Positions 18,733 to 28,121 are shown, counted from the stretch's first letter. The stretch is 33,504 nt of DNA from Bacteroidota bacterium (GCA_023251595.1 JAHEYM010000005.1:1-33504); one strand, 5' to 3'. Numbers and translations: made by a program. The notes: a model not told the origin generated them from the letters alone.

Positions 18733-18836
18733 ATGAAAGAATGAAAAAGTGAAAGAATGAAAGAGTGGAACATCGAACCAGAACTAAACCTTTCAACCCT
18801 TCAACTTTTCAACTCATCAACTCATCAACTTTTTAG
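18733..18836. repeat. Degenerate heptad/octad tandem repeat tract (TGAAAGAA... then TTCAACYY/ATCAACTC...)
   Basis: GAAAGAATGAAAAAGTGAAAGAATGAAAGAGTG and CTTTCAACCCTTCAACTTTTCAACTCATCAACTCATCAACTTTT. Confidence 0.75.
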
Positions 18837-18844
18837 TACCTTTG
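18837..18844 (+). promoter_or_regulatory. -7 box TACCTTTG for the ABC-F gene
   Basis: Exact TAnnTTTG match 14 nt before the ATG at 18858. Confidence 0.5.
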
Positions 18845-18857
18845 CGGACTTTTTGCT

Positions 18858-20807
18858 ATGCTTGTAATCGATAAAATTACCCTTGATTTTGGTGCGCGTC
18901 GGCTTTACGACGATGCGTCATGGCACATTAAACCCGGTCAGAAGATTGGTTTAATCGGTCCGAATGGTTCCGGTAAATCCACTTTGCTTCGGATGATCGC
19001 CGGTGAATTTACTCCTACATCCGGTGCTGTCAGAAAACGGAAGGATGTAAGAACGGGTTTTTTGAATCAGGATTTATTGAGTTATACTTCGGATGAAAAT
19101 ATCGTGGAAGTGGCATGTGAAGCGTTTCCCCGTGCGAAATGGCTTCATCATGAAGTGGATGTTTTGCTTGAAAAAATGCAATACGATCACTCGACCGAGT
19201 TAATTGATCTTCTCCATGATTATCAGCATGAATTGGAGATTACAGACGCATATGATATTCACTATAAAGCAGAACAGGCACTCGCTGGTTTAGGTTTTTC
19301 GCCCGATGATATGAAGCGTTCGTACACTGAATTTTCCGGAGGATGGAGAATGAGAGTGATGCTCGCGAAAATTCTTTTGGAACAACCACATTTACTTTTG
19401 CTTGATGAGCCGACCAATCACCTCGATTTACCTTCAATTAAATGGGTGGAACAATATATCCGCGATTATGAAGGAACGGTAATTATCGTTTCTCACGATC
19501 GTAATTTATTGGATAATATAGCAAATATAATTGTATTAATTACCGAACAGAAATTTAAAATTTTTCACGGTAATTATTCCGATTTCGAAATTCAACTTGA
19601 AGCAGAGAAAGAAATGCAACAAAGTCGTTTCGAAAATCAACAGGATTATATCAGACAACAACAGGCACTCATCGATCGTTTCCGCGCAAAAGCCAGTAAG
19701 GCGAGAATGGCGCAATCGAAAATGAAAGCCTTGGATAAACTTGATCGTATTACAGAACCTACGGCAGCATTGGCAAAAATGGGTTTTGATTTTACTTTTA
19801 GTGTAAATCCGGGAAAAACAATTATGGAATTAAAACATCTCTCGAAATCCTATCCCGGAGTTGAGATTTTTAATCACACACATGCTGCAGTTCAGCGTGG
19901 AGATAAAATCGCGTTAATCGGTGCAAACGGTGGTGGTAAATCAACGTTGCTTCGAATCATTGCAGGAACAGAAACGTTTACGGGAGAACGAATTGTCGGT
20001 CATCAGGTGATCAGTAGTTTTTATGCACAGCATCAGGTAGAAGTATTAAATGGGGATAATGATTTAATGCAGGAATTATTGCCTTTCACTCCAAAAATGA
20101 ACGAAACATTTTTGAGAAGTGTTCTCGGTGCTTTTCTTTTTTCGGGTGACGATGTATTTAAAAAAATAAAAGTTTTATCAGGTGGCGAGAAGTCGAGGGT
20201 GGCATTAGCAAAATCGATGCTTGCCGAAGCGAATTTCCTCATGCTCGATGAGCCGACGAATCACCTCGACATTGCATCGGTGGGTGTTTTGATTAATGTG
20301 CTTCAACGATATGAAGGAACGTTCGTGGTGGTTTCTCACGACAGATATTTCCTTTCACAGGTAGCGAATAAAATCTGGTATATAGAAAATCATAATATAA
20401 AAGAATATCCCGGCACTTACGATCAATACGAAGAATGGCGTTTGGCAAGAGCAGATAAAAAAGCGGCGGATAAAAAAGCAGCAGATAAATTGGCAAAATC
20501 TGCAAGTGCGACCGGTGGAGATTCGAAAGCCACAAGGATGAAAGATCGTGAAGAACACGAGAAGAAAAAGAAAAATCAATCCAAATTAAAAAAAGCGCTT
20601 CAGGAATCTGAAAATAAAATAGAGACACTCGCTAAAGAAAAAGCCAAATTAGAAGAGATATTATCACATCCTGATAGTGTGAAAGATCCGAAATCTTTTC
20701 GCGAACTTTCCCAAAAATTTACGGATCTTGAGAGCAGTTTAATTAAGGAGAACGAAAATTGGGAAAAGATTTTTAATGAAATAGCGGAACTGGAATCAAT
20801 GGCTTAG
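18858..20807 (+). CDS. ABC-F family ATP-binding cassette protein
   Basis: Two ABC domains: GPNGSGKSTLLR/SGGWRMRVMLAKILLEQPHLLLLDEPTNHLD and GANGGGKSTLLR/SGGEKSRVALAKSMLAEANFLMLDEPTNHLD; no transmembrane segments; charged C-terminal coiled coil. Confidence 0.95.
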   Translation: MLVIDKITLDFGARRLYDDASWHIKPGQKIGLIGPNGSGKSTLLRMIAGEFTPTSGAVRKRKDVRTGFLNQDLLSYTSDENIVEVACEAFPRAKWLHHEVDVLLEKMQYDHSTELIDLLHDYQHELEITDAYDIHYKAEQALAGLGFSPDDMKRSYTEFSGGWRMRVMLAKILLEQPHLLLLDEPTNHLDLPSIKWVEQYIRDYEGTVIIVSHDRNLLDNIANIIVLITEQKFKIFHGNYSDFEIQLEAEKEMQQSRFENQQDYIRQQQALIDRFRAKASKARMAQSKMKALDKLDRITEPTAALAKMGFDFTFSVNPGKTIMELKHLSKSYPGVEIFNHTHAAVQRGDKIALIGANGGGKSTLLRIIAGTETFTGERIVGHQVISSFYAQHQVEVLNGDNDLMQELLPFTPKMNETFLRSVLGAFLFSGDDVFKKIKVLSGGEKSRVALAKSMLAEANFLMLDEPTNHLDIASVGVLINVLQRYEGTFVVVSHDRYFLSQVANKIWYIENHNIKEYPGTYDQYEEWRLARADKKAADKKAADKLAKSASATGGDSKATRMKDREEHEKKKKNQSKLKKALQESENKIETLAKEKAKLEEILSHPDSVKDPKSFRELSQKFTDLESSLIKENENWEKIFNEIAELESMA

Positions 20808-20828
20808 AGACGTTGTATGCAACGTCTA
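20805..20828. repeat. Dispersed palindrome TAGAGACGTTGTATGCAACGTCTA (copy 1)
   Basis: Stem GACGTTG/CAACGTC with loop TATG; its first three bases are the ABC-F stop codon. Confidence 0.85.
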
Positions 20829-20874
20829 AAAGGGGTAATATTTATTTTGTTGAGCGAAAAATAAAATTGCTACG

Positions 20875-22896
20875 ATGATCAAAATTCTGTACATAAGTTT
20901 TTTGTTGTTCATCTGCGGAATAAATTTTTCTTCCGCACAAAAGAGAGGAATGGAACTTATTGATTCCGTAAAAGTCCTTCTGCCCGCGATGAAGGATGAT
21001 ACAACTAAGGTTAATGCCTTAATTGATATCTCTTTCGAATATTATTTAAATGAAAAATCTGAAAAAGGGATAGAATATAGTCAAATGGCTCTAAATCTTG
21101 CAAATAAACTGAATTGGAAAAAGGGAATGGCCGATGCAAACGATGTGTTGGGCGCCAATTATCTCAGTGCAGGCAAATATGAACTTTCTGATTCCAGTTT
21201 TACAATGGCACTTAATTTATTCAAGGAGTTGGGAATAAAAAATAAAGTAGCAACCGTAACCATTAATATAGGAAACCTCTTTATTGCACAGGGAAAGGAA
21301 GTTCGTGGTCTGGAGAATTATTTTCAAGGATTGAAGGTCGCAGAGGAGCTAAACGATACTGACTTGATTTCCTGGTGTGATAATTTAATCGGAACTATCT
21401 ACATGACTTTTAAAGACTATACGAATGCTATTAAATATAAAGAATTATCTTATAACCTGATTAAAAATTCCCCGGATATGGTATCAAAAATTGGAACGAT
21501 TACCGGTTTGGCAGTAGCATATCAAAGATCTGATAAATTTGATCTCGCCCTTCAGTATAATGAAAAAGCCATACAGATGGGGAAAGAAACCGGATATCGA
21601 ACTAATGAAGCTAATTTATGTGGAAATGCTGCCTTAATTCATACAAAACTTAAAAACTATTTACTGGCTTTGCAATATGGTTATGAATCACTTCGTCTCT
21701 GTCAAGCCAAGGACAATGATGTTGAAGGGACCGCATGGGCAAAATATGAAATCGGAAATGCTCTATTGTTTTATTCAAGCGATGAAAAATATAAAGCATT
21801 GGAAAAAGTTCCAAGTCTGCCGGAAGTCGATATTCCTGCGGGTAGAAACGAAAGACTGAAACTTGCAATTAAATTTTTGAATGAAGCTTCCGTTGCGGGA
21901 CCGAAACTATTAGACAAGACGATGTTGCTCAAAGTTTACGAAGATTTGATGATAGCGAATCGGGAGTTAAAAAATTACCAGGAAGCCCTCAATGCTGCAG
22001 ATAGTCTTCTCTTAGTGCAAAATTCTGTTTTTTCGGTTGATAAATCTATGCAACTGAACAGCATTGAATTTCAGAACCTGATGGAATCAAAAAGTCTGAG
22101 AGACAGTCTCGCTTCTCAGGAAATTCGTAACAAAGCAGAGCTCAGTCTACAGAAGCAAAGAAACTATACACTACTGGGTGGACTCATAGCAGCAGCATTC
22201 ATTATTTTTTCCATTTTTATTTTCCGCAAAAACAAATTGATTAATATTGAAAAAACAAAATCAGAAAAATTGTTACTGAATATTCTGCCTGCTGAAGTTG
22301 CAGAGGAACTTAAACTTAGCGGCAAAGCCGAAGCACAGCATATCGCAGAGGTTACGGTCATCTTCACCGACTTCAAAGGATTTACGCAACTCACCGAAAA
22401 ATTATCTGCGGCAGAATTAATCAAAGAAATTAATTTCTGCTTCGAAGCTTTTGACAACATCATCACCAAACATGGTATAGAAAAAATAAAAACAATTGGT
22501 GATTCGTACATGGCGGCCGGTGGACTTCCCACGCCAAATAAAACACACGCAATCGATGTAGTAAATGCTGCATTGGAAATTCAAAAATTCATGTTTGAAC
22601 TTGCAGAATCAAAAAGAATTAAAAATGATTTGTTTTTTGAAATCAGAATCGGAGTTCACACGGGTCCTGTAGTTGCCGGAATTGTAGGTGTGAAAAAATT
22701 TCAATATGATATATGGGGAGATACTGTTAATATAGCATCGCGAATGGAAAGCAGCGGAGAAGTAGGGAAGGTAAACATAAGCCAAAGCACCTACGAAAAA
22801 GTGAAAGATGAATTTAATTGTGTGCATCGGGGAAAAATTCAGGCAAAAGGCAAGGGAGAAATTGACATGTATTTTGTGGTCAGTCGTAACTTGTAG
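20875..22896 (+). CDS. TPR-repeat, single-TM class III adenylate cyclase
   Basis: TPR N-terminus, TM YTLLGGLIAAAFIIFSIFIF, cyclase motifs VTVIFTDFKGFTQLTEKLS, EKIKTIGDSYMAAGG, FQYDIWGDTVNIASRMESSG; K and D at the purine-specifying positions favour adenylate over guanylate. Confidence 0.92.
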   Translation: MIKILYISFLLFICGINFSSAQKRGMELIDSVKVLLPAMKDDTTKVNALIDISFEYYLNEKSEKGIEYSQMALNLANKLNWKKGMADANDVLGANYLSAGKYELSDSSFTMALNLFKELGIKNKVATVTINIGNLFIAQGKEVRGLENYFQGLKVAEELNDTDLISWCDNLIGTIYMTFKDYTNAIKYKELSYNLIKNSPDMVSKIGTITGLAVAYQRSDKFDLALQYNEKAIQMGKETGYRTNEANLCGNAALIHTKLKNYLLALQYGYESLRLCQAKDNDVEGTAWAKYEIGNALLFYSSDEKYKALEKVPSLPEVDIPAGRNERLKLAIKFLNEASVAGPKLLDKTMLLKVYEDLMIANRELKNYQEALNAADSLLLVQNSVFSVDKSMQLNSIEFQNLMESKSLRDSLASQEIRNKAELSLQKQRNYTLLGGLIAAAFIIFSIFIFRKNKLINIEKTKSEKLLLNILPAEVAEELKLSGKAEAQHIAEVTVIFTDFKGFTQLTEKLSAAELIKEINFCFEAFDNIITKHGIEKIKTIGDSYMAAGGLPTPNKTHAIDVVNAALEIQKFMFELAESKRIKNDLFFEIRIGVHTGPVVAGIVGVKKFQYDIWGDTVNIASRMESSGEVGKVNISQSTYEKVKDEFNCVHRGKIQAKGKGEIDMYFVVSRNL

Positions 22897-22918
22897 AGAC
22901 GTCGCATGCGACGTCTTA
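22894..22918. repeat. Dispersed palindrome TAGAGACGTCGCATGCGACGTCTTA (copy 2)
   Basis: Stem GACGTCG/CGACGTC around CATG; starts with the cyclase stop codon TAG. Confidence 0.85.
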
Positions 22919-22978
22919 GCAGAAGTCAGTTGTTGGGAATCCGTTGTCAGGTTTTTGCAATAATTTATAACAGTATAG

Positions 22979-23060
22979 TTGAGAAATATTCTCAAAAATG
23001 GCGCAATATTGTTAATATTTTGTAGTTTTACACTGAAATACTGAGATAATTTCTCAAAAA
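22979..23060. promoter_or_regulatory. Two operator-like inverted repeats flanking the presumed rloA promoter
   Basis: TTGAGAA-ATA-TTCTCAA at 22979-22995 (then AAAA) and TGAGATAATTTCTCA at 23042-23056 (then AAAA), 62 bp apart; AT-rich promoter-like sequence lies between. Confidence 0.6.
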
Positions 23061-23069
23061 CAGACCAAG

Positions 23070-24296
23070 ATGCTAATTGAATTCACCGTAGGTAACTATC
23101 TCTCTTTCAAGGAAAAGAAGACTCTAAGTATGGAGGCAACCGCCATAAAAGACAATCCGGGTAATGTCACTGAAGTGGGGAAATACAAACTTCTGCGAAG
23201 TGCAGTCATTTATGGGGCTAATTCGAGTGGGAAGAGCAACTTTATCAAGGCGATGAGCTGCATGAGGGAAATTGTTATTGGTTCAGCCAAAGAAAGTTCG
23301 ACCTCTGAACTCGAAGTCACCCCCTTTCTACTCAGCACAGAAACTGAAAATAGACCAACATACTTTGAAATATTGTTATTAATTCGAGACGTTCGATACA
23401 GGTATGGATTTGAAACCGATAAAAAAAATGTTCATTCTGAGTGGCTTTATTCTACTGCGGGTTCAAAGGAAAAACTCCTTTTTATCCGGGAACGAGATTC
23501 AATAGAAATAACCGAAAATTTTGCGGAAGGTGTGGATCTTGAAGAAAGGACTCGTGACAATGCGTTATTTCTTTCTGTTGTTGACCAATTTAATGGAAGT
23601 ATTTCCAAAGATATTGTTGAATGGTTCGGTGAACAAATTATTTTTTCCGGTTTGGATCATGAGAAGGAAAGAAATAAGACCTCACTATTTTTAGGAAATA
23701 AACATTTGAACTCTTCGATTAAATCCTTTTTATCGCCTCTGGATTTAGGTTTTAAAGATTTCACATTTGATAAACTGGACAAAATTAATAATCGAATAAT
23801 CACTTTTCATAAGAAGTTTGATAATGAAGGCAATATACTAGAGCCTAGTGAATTTGAACTTCAAAATCAAGAATCCTCAGGAACAAACAAATTATTTGAC
23901 ATCGCAGGTAGTTTAGTGGGAAGTTTAATATTAGGAAATATGGTTATCATTGATGAATTAGATGCTAAATTGCATCCTCTCTTGACGATTAGTATTATTA
24001 AACTCTTCAATTCACCGGAACAAAATCTATACAATGCTCAATTAATTTTTGCAACACATGATACAAATTTATTGAACAAAGACCTTTTTAGACGCGATCA
24101 AATTTATTTTACCGAAAAAAACCGGTTTGAAGAAACGGATCTCTATTCGCTCGCAGAGTATCGGGATTCGAGCGGTAAAAAAGCGCGAAATGATGCAACT
24201 TATGAAAAAGATTACATTGCAGGACGGTATGGTGCAATTCCGTATCTTGGTGACTTTTCTAAACTAATTAACGATGGCGAAAAAGGCAAAGATTGA
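23070..24296 (+). CDS. AAA-family ATPase, RloA/AbiLi-like
   Basis: IEFTVGNYLSFKEKKTLSMEA start, Walker A YGANSSGKSNFIKAM, Walker B NMVIIDELDAKLHP, switch IFATHDTNLL. Confidence 0.87.
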   Translation: MLIEFTVGNYLSFKEKKTLSMEATAIKDNPGNVTEVGKYKLLRSAVIYGANSSGKSNFIKAMSCMREIVIGSAKESSTSELEVTPFLLSTETENRPTYFEILLLIRDVRYRYGFETDKKNVHSEWLYSTAGSKEKLLFIRERDSIEITENFAEGVDLEERTRDNALFLSVVDQFNGSISKDIVEWFGEQIIFSGLDHEKERNKTSLFLGNKHLNSSIKSFLSPLDLGFKDFTFDKLDKINNRIITFHKKFDNEGNILEPSEFELQNQESSGTNKLFDIAGSLVGSLILGNMVIIDELDAKLHPLLTISIIKLFNSPEQNLYNAQLIFATHDTNLLNKDLFRRDQIYFTEKNRFEETDLYSLAEYRDSSGKKARNDATYEKDYIAGRYGAIPYLGDFSKLINDGEKGKD

Positions 24297-24984
24297 TAAT
24301 GTCTGGAAAAAGCGTTTTGAAAGAAAGGAGAAGAAACGCCCTGTCAATATTCGCGATCAGCGTGTCTATTTTTTAATCGTTTGCGAAGGAGAGAAAACTG
24401 AACCGAATTATTTTCGAGTTCTGGAAAAAGAATTACCTATAGGAACTGTTGAAATAAAAATTGAAGGAACCGGTTTAAATACAATTGGGCTGCTGGAACA
24501 TGCCCTAAAACTGATTGAGAATTCGAGTCGAAAACATGATCGAGTTTGGGCTGTTTTTGATAAAGATGATTTCCCCGATAATAATTTTAACAATGCTATT
24601 CATAAGGGACTTTCCCACAACATAAAATGTGCTTGGACGAATGAAGCATTTGAATTGTGGTTTTTATTGCATTTCCACTATGTGAATACGCCAATGAGCC
24701 GAGATGATTATAAAGGATATCTTGAACGAGAGATAATTAAAAAGTCAGGAATAGAGGATTATAAATATAAAAAGAATGATCCAGACACTTTCTTTTTATT
24801 GAGAGATTATGGTAATCAGCAAAAAGCTATTAATCGGGCAAAAAAATTAATGGGAGAACATACTCATGGTAAATATGCAAAACATAATCCGAGCACGCGT
24901 GTGCATGAATTAATTCAAGAGTTGTTAGATCCAAAGGAAGTTTTGAAAATGATTAATGATGAGGAAAATTCTAATTCTCGTTAA
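24274..24984 (+). CDS. rloB: RloB/AbiLii-like protein (TOPRIM-like)
   Basis: FLIVCEGEKTEPNYFRVLEKEL, RVWAVFDKDDFPDNNF, AWTNEAFELWFLLHFHYV; overlaps the ATPase gene by 23 nt. Confidence 0.87.
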   Translation: MAKKAKIDNVWKKRFERKEKKRPVNIRDQRVYFLIVCEGEKTEPNYFRVLEKELPIGTVEIKIEGTGLNTIGLLEHALKLIENSSRKHDRVWAVFDKDDFPDNNFNNAIHKGLSHNIKCAWTNEAFELWFLLHFHYVNTPMSRDDYKGYLEREIIKKSGIEDYKYKKNDPDTFFLLRDYGNQQKAINRAKKLMGEHTHGKYAKHNPSTRVHELIQELLDPKEVLKMINDEENSNSR

Positions 24985-25023
24985 TGTATTGGTGAAATTA
25001 TTTTATTGGAAATTAATTTATTA

Positions 25024-25611
25024 ATGAAAAAAAATTTTATTTTTCTTTTTTCTCTCATTCTCCTCGGCTGTTCTCATCCTCCTCGACCAAATCATATTTA
25101 TTATATAATTCACCCAATACCCACCGATATCGGACCCGATGGAAAGAAGACAATCCCGATGCATTATGGGAATTACAACTTCATATTGTTCGATAATTCC
25201 AAAATATATTACCATTATTATAATATTCTTTTCACCTTGTGTGGAGTGGGAGGAGATCACTCAAAACCTCCGTTCCTGGATTTAACTCCTGATAGTTTAC
25301 AAGAAATCAAAATTCAAGATCTGGAAAACTTTTTAGTTTCGAATGTCAAAGGCTCGAAAATGAATGGCAGAGACCCAATAGCTGTAGTCTCTTCTCCGGT
25401 TGATACTATTAGAAATCCTGCATTCGACATTATCTTGAAGTATTTAGATGAAAACTTTAACCTTTATGGAGTTCGCACCTGTACTGAAGAAGAAAAATAT
25501 GTTTCTATAGCCAAAAATTCAAACAAAAAATATGACCCAAAATCTATTGAATGGAAAATTGGATTCGATATTGTTAGATTTGAAGCACCAATCAACACAT
25601 CAACGAACTGA
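25024..25611 (+). CDS. Hypothetical lipoprotein
   Basis: MKKNFIFLFSLILLGC lipobox; no recognised domain. Confidence 0.7.
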   Translation: MKKNFIFLFSLILLGCSHPPRPNHIYYIIHPIPTDIGPDGKKTIPMHYGNYNFILFDNSKIYYHYYNILFTLCGVGGDHSKPPFLDLTPDSLQEIKIQDLENFLVSNVKGSKMNGRDPIAVVSSPVDTIRNPAFDIILKYLDENFNLYGVRTCTEEEKYVSIAKNSNKKYDPKSIEWKIGFDIVRFEAPINTSTN

Positions 25612-25630
25612 TCTTTTTTGATTATTTATT

Positions 25631-25660
25631 TCTTAGTGCCTTTGTGTCTTCGTAGCCAAA
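25631..25660. repeat. CTTAGTGCCTTTGTGTCTTCGTAGC dispersed repeat-like sequence
   Basis: Resembles the TTTGCG/CTTTGTG-type intergenic repeat class also seen in more elaborate form at 14475-14589. Confidence 0.4.
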
Positions 25661-25742
25661 TTAAAGTTTTTGAAGCTTCAGCTACCATCGGAAATGTGAA
25701 GATAATTTATTACTTTTACGGATGAATAGGTAAATAAGTACA

Positions 25743-27128
25743 ATGAAAATTTCAATCTGTATTTTAATCGGCGTAATTCTAAATCTGACAACTTCCGCTC
25801 AAACCCCTAAAAAAGCAAAAGCCGATTCAATCAAAAAAGCCAGAGCTTTAGCCGATACGATTTAACCTGTTCCGGATTATGTGAACGATGTGAGAATAGT
25901 GATGGAGAATCATGAATATCAGCCAAATATACGCACAGTTATGCTTCACCGTAGCGCACCGGATAGAATGAGTGATATCGATCAGCTTTCGGAACCGGTT
26001 GTGGCGCTGAATACGAACGATAAACTATTATTGAGTTTCGACGATCTTCAAGGAGGTGCAAGAGAATATTATTACACATTTCTACTCTGTACCGCCAACT
26101 GGGAAGAGTCGAACGATCTCGTGATGTTCGATTATATTAAAGGGTATACAGAAGATCGCATTACCGATTACAAATATTCATTCAACACGATACAACCTTT
26201 CACCCATTATAAAATTATCTTTCCGAACGATAATATCCGACCGATTAAATCGGGAAACTATGTGGTTTTGGTCTACGCCGATTCGGACAAAGAAAAACCT
26301 GTTCTCACCCGACGTTTCATGATCGTCGATCAGAAAGTTACAGTAACCGGAAGAGTGCATCAGGCAACGATCCCCTCCGACCGGGATGCCAAGCAGGAAG
26401 TGGATTTCAGCATACTTCACCCTGACATTCAAATTCCAAATCCTTTCGCCGATCTGAAGGTTGTCGTGAGACAAAATAGCAGATGGGATAATGCATGTAC
26501 GAATCTTCAACCCCTTTTCATCCGCGAAAATGAACTCGTTTATGATTATGAAAAAGAGAATGTTTTCAATGGTGGAAACGAATTTCGATTTGTTGATCTA
26601 CGTTCGTTGAAAATAGTAAACGACAGAGTTCGTTTTTACACAAACGATTCGCTCCACTATGTGCATTCCTGGCTTAATGATGAAGTAAACCGCAGCCGCA
26701 GACATTATTTTACCGAGACAGACATCAATGGCAGGTTTTTCTGCAAAACGGTCGAAGGTTGGGATTATGAAACACAAGCAGATTATACATGGACACATTT
26801 CAATCTACCATACACTTCACCCCAAACGAACGGAACTTTTTACCTCTTCGGTGAGCTGAGCGACTGGGCTATCAGACCTGAATTCAAGCTCCATTATAAC
26901 TCTGCAACTCAATCATACCAGGATTCGGTGCTGCTTAAACAAGGATATTACAATTACGATATCGTGTTTCTTGAAGATGGAAAAAAGGGCTACGACGAAA
27001 CATTTCTTGAAGGAAATCACTACGAAACAGAGAATGAATACGTGATTCTTGTTTATTTCCGTTCGCCTGCCGGACGATACGACCAACTCATTGGTTTTCA
27101 GAAATTCAACTCAGTAAAACTGTATTAA
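25743..27128 (+). pseudogene. Type IX secretion system plug-like protein (DUF5103), with one in-frame TAA after the signal region
   Basis: Continuous frame MKISICILIGVILNLTTSAQTPKKAKADSIKKARALADTI-TAA-PVPDYVNDVRIVMENHEYQPNIRTVMLHRSAPDRMSDIDQLSEP...; the stop is at 25863-25865 and the frame is intact on both sides. Confidence 0.8.
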
Positions 27129-27163
27129 AAAATTATTATTTTGCTTTGACGTTATAAATGCCA

Positions 27164-27171
27164 TATATTTG
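27164..27171 (+). promoter_or_regulatory. -7 box TATATTTG for apaG
   Basis: Exact TAnnTTTG match with TTTTG about 20 nt upstream. Confidence 0.45.
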
Positions 27172-27184
27172 ACACGAATTAAAC

Positions 27185-27580
27185 ATGCAAAATATGTTCA
27201 CTGAAGTAACACAGGGTATCAAAGTTACGGTCGAAACATACTACGAGCCTACGAAATCCAATCCGGCATTTTCGAGTTATTTCTTCACGTATCGCATTAC
27301 TATCGAAAATTACAGCGAGAATCCGGTGCAGTTGCTAAGACGTCACTGGCATATTTTCGATTCGAACGGCGCGAAGAGTGAGGTGGAGGGCGAAGGCGTT
27401 GTAGGTAAACAACCTGTCTTAGGTTCGGGTGAAATTTACCAGTATGTCTCCGGCTGTAATCTCACCACAGAGATTGGTAAAATGTGGGGGACGTATCAGA
27501 TGGTGAGAAAATCGGATGGCAAGAAATTTTATGTCCGCATCCCTGAATTCGCAATGGTATCACCTTTCAAGCTAAATTGA
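27185..27580 (+). CDS. apaG: ApaG-domain protein
   Basis: VTQGIKVTVETYYEPTKS, FFTYRITIENYSENPVQLLRRHWHIFDSNGAKSEVEGEGVVGKQPVLGSGEIYQYVSGCNL. Confidence 0.93.
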   Translation: MQNMFTEVTQGIKVTVETYYEPTKSNPAFSSYFFTYRITIENYSENPVQLLRRHWHIFDSNGAKSEVEGEGVVGKQPVLGSGEIYQYVSGCNLTTEIGKMWGTYQMVRKSDGKKFYVRIPEFAMVSPFKLN

Positions 27581-27593
27581 GCTCGGGTACTGA

Positions 27594-28058
27594 ATGATTC
27601 AACGTATTCAAAGTTTGTTTCTTCTGGTCGCAGCTACCTGTGGTATTCTCATGTTTTTTACGCCTGTCGCTACTTATTCCGGCGTTTCCGGAACTTTTAC
27701 TCTCGATATGCTGGGCATTCATTACTCCGCAGACAATGAAACGCGGATGATGATTCTTCCACTTTCTCTGAATGTGATAGCGAGTTTGCTACCTTTAACC
27801 ACCCTCTTCATGTTCAAAAGGAGACGCAGACAAATGAAACTTTGCCGACTAACAATGTTGGTATTTTCAGGTTTGGTAGCCGTAATTTTTCTTTCACCGG
27901 AAGCGGTTATAAAGGATTTATACAACGGTTCAGCATTCGAAACCCATTATCAACCGGGTGTCGGACTTCCTCTACTGGCGCTGGTTTGCGTTTTTCTTGC
28001 TACAGTTTTCATCAAAAAGGATGAGAAGTTGGTACGGTCGGCAGATCGACTTCGTTGA
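27594..28058 (+). CDS. DUF4293-like four-TM membrane protein
   Basis: MIQRIQSLFLLVAATCGILMFFTPVATYSG..., four hydrophobic segments. Confidence 0.75.
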   Translation: MIQRIQSLFLLVAATCGILMFFTPVATYSGVSGTFTLDMLGIHYSADNETRMMILPLSLNVIASLLPLTTLFMFKRRRRQMKLCRLTMLVFSGLVAVIFLSPEAVIKDLYNGSAFETHYQPGVGLPLLALVCVFLATVFIKKDEKLVRSADRLR

Positions 28059-28121
28059 CCCCACCCGGCCTCTCCAGATGGGGAGGAGTCAAAAGTCCCC
28101 CATTTGGGGGATTTAGGGGGT
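28056..28121. repeat. C/G-rich dispersed element, copy 3, including CCCCCATTTGGGGG palindrome
   Basis: TGACCCCACCCGGCCTCTCCAGATGGGGAGGAGTCAAAAGTCCCCCATTTGGGGGATTTAGGGGGT. Confidence 0.75.

Noticed and set aside
22609-22995. 128-aa minus-strand ORF spanning the cyclase 3' end and the rloA upstream region
   Set aside because: Mostly antisense to the cyclase catalytic domain; no signal or domain.
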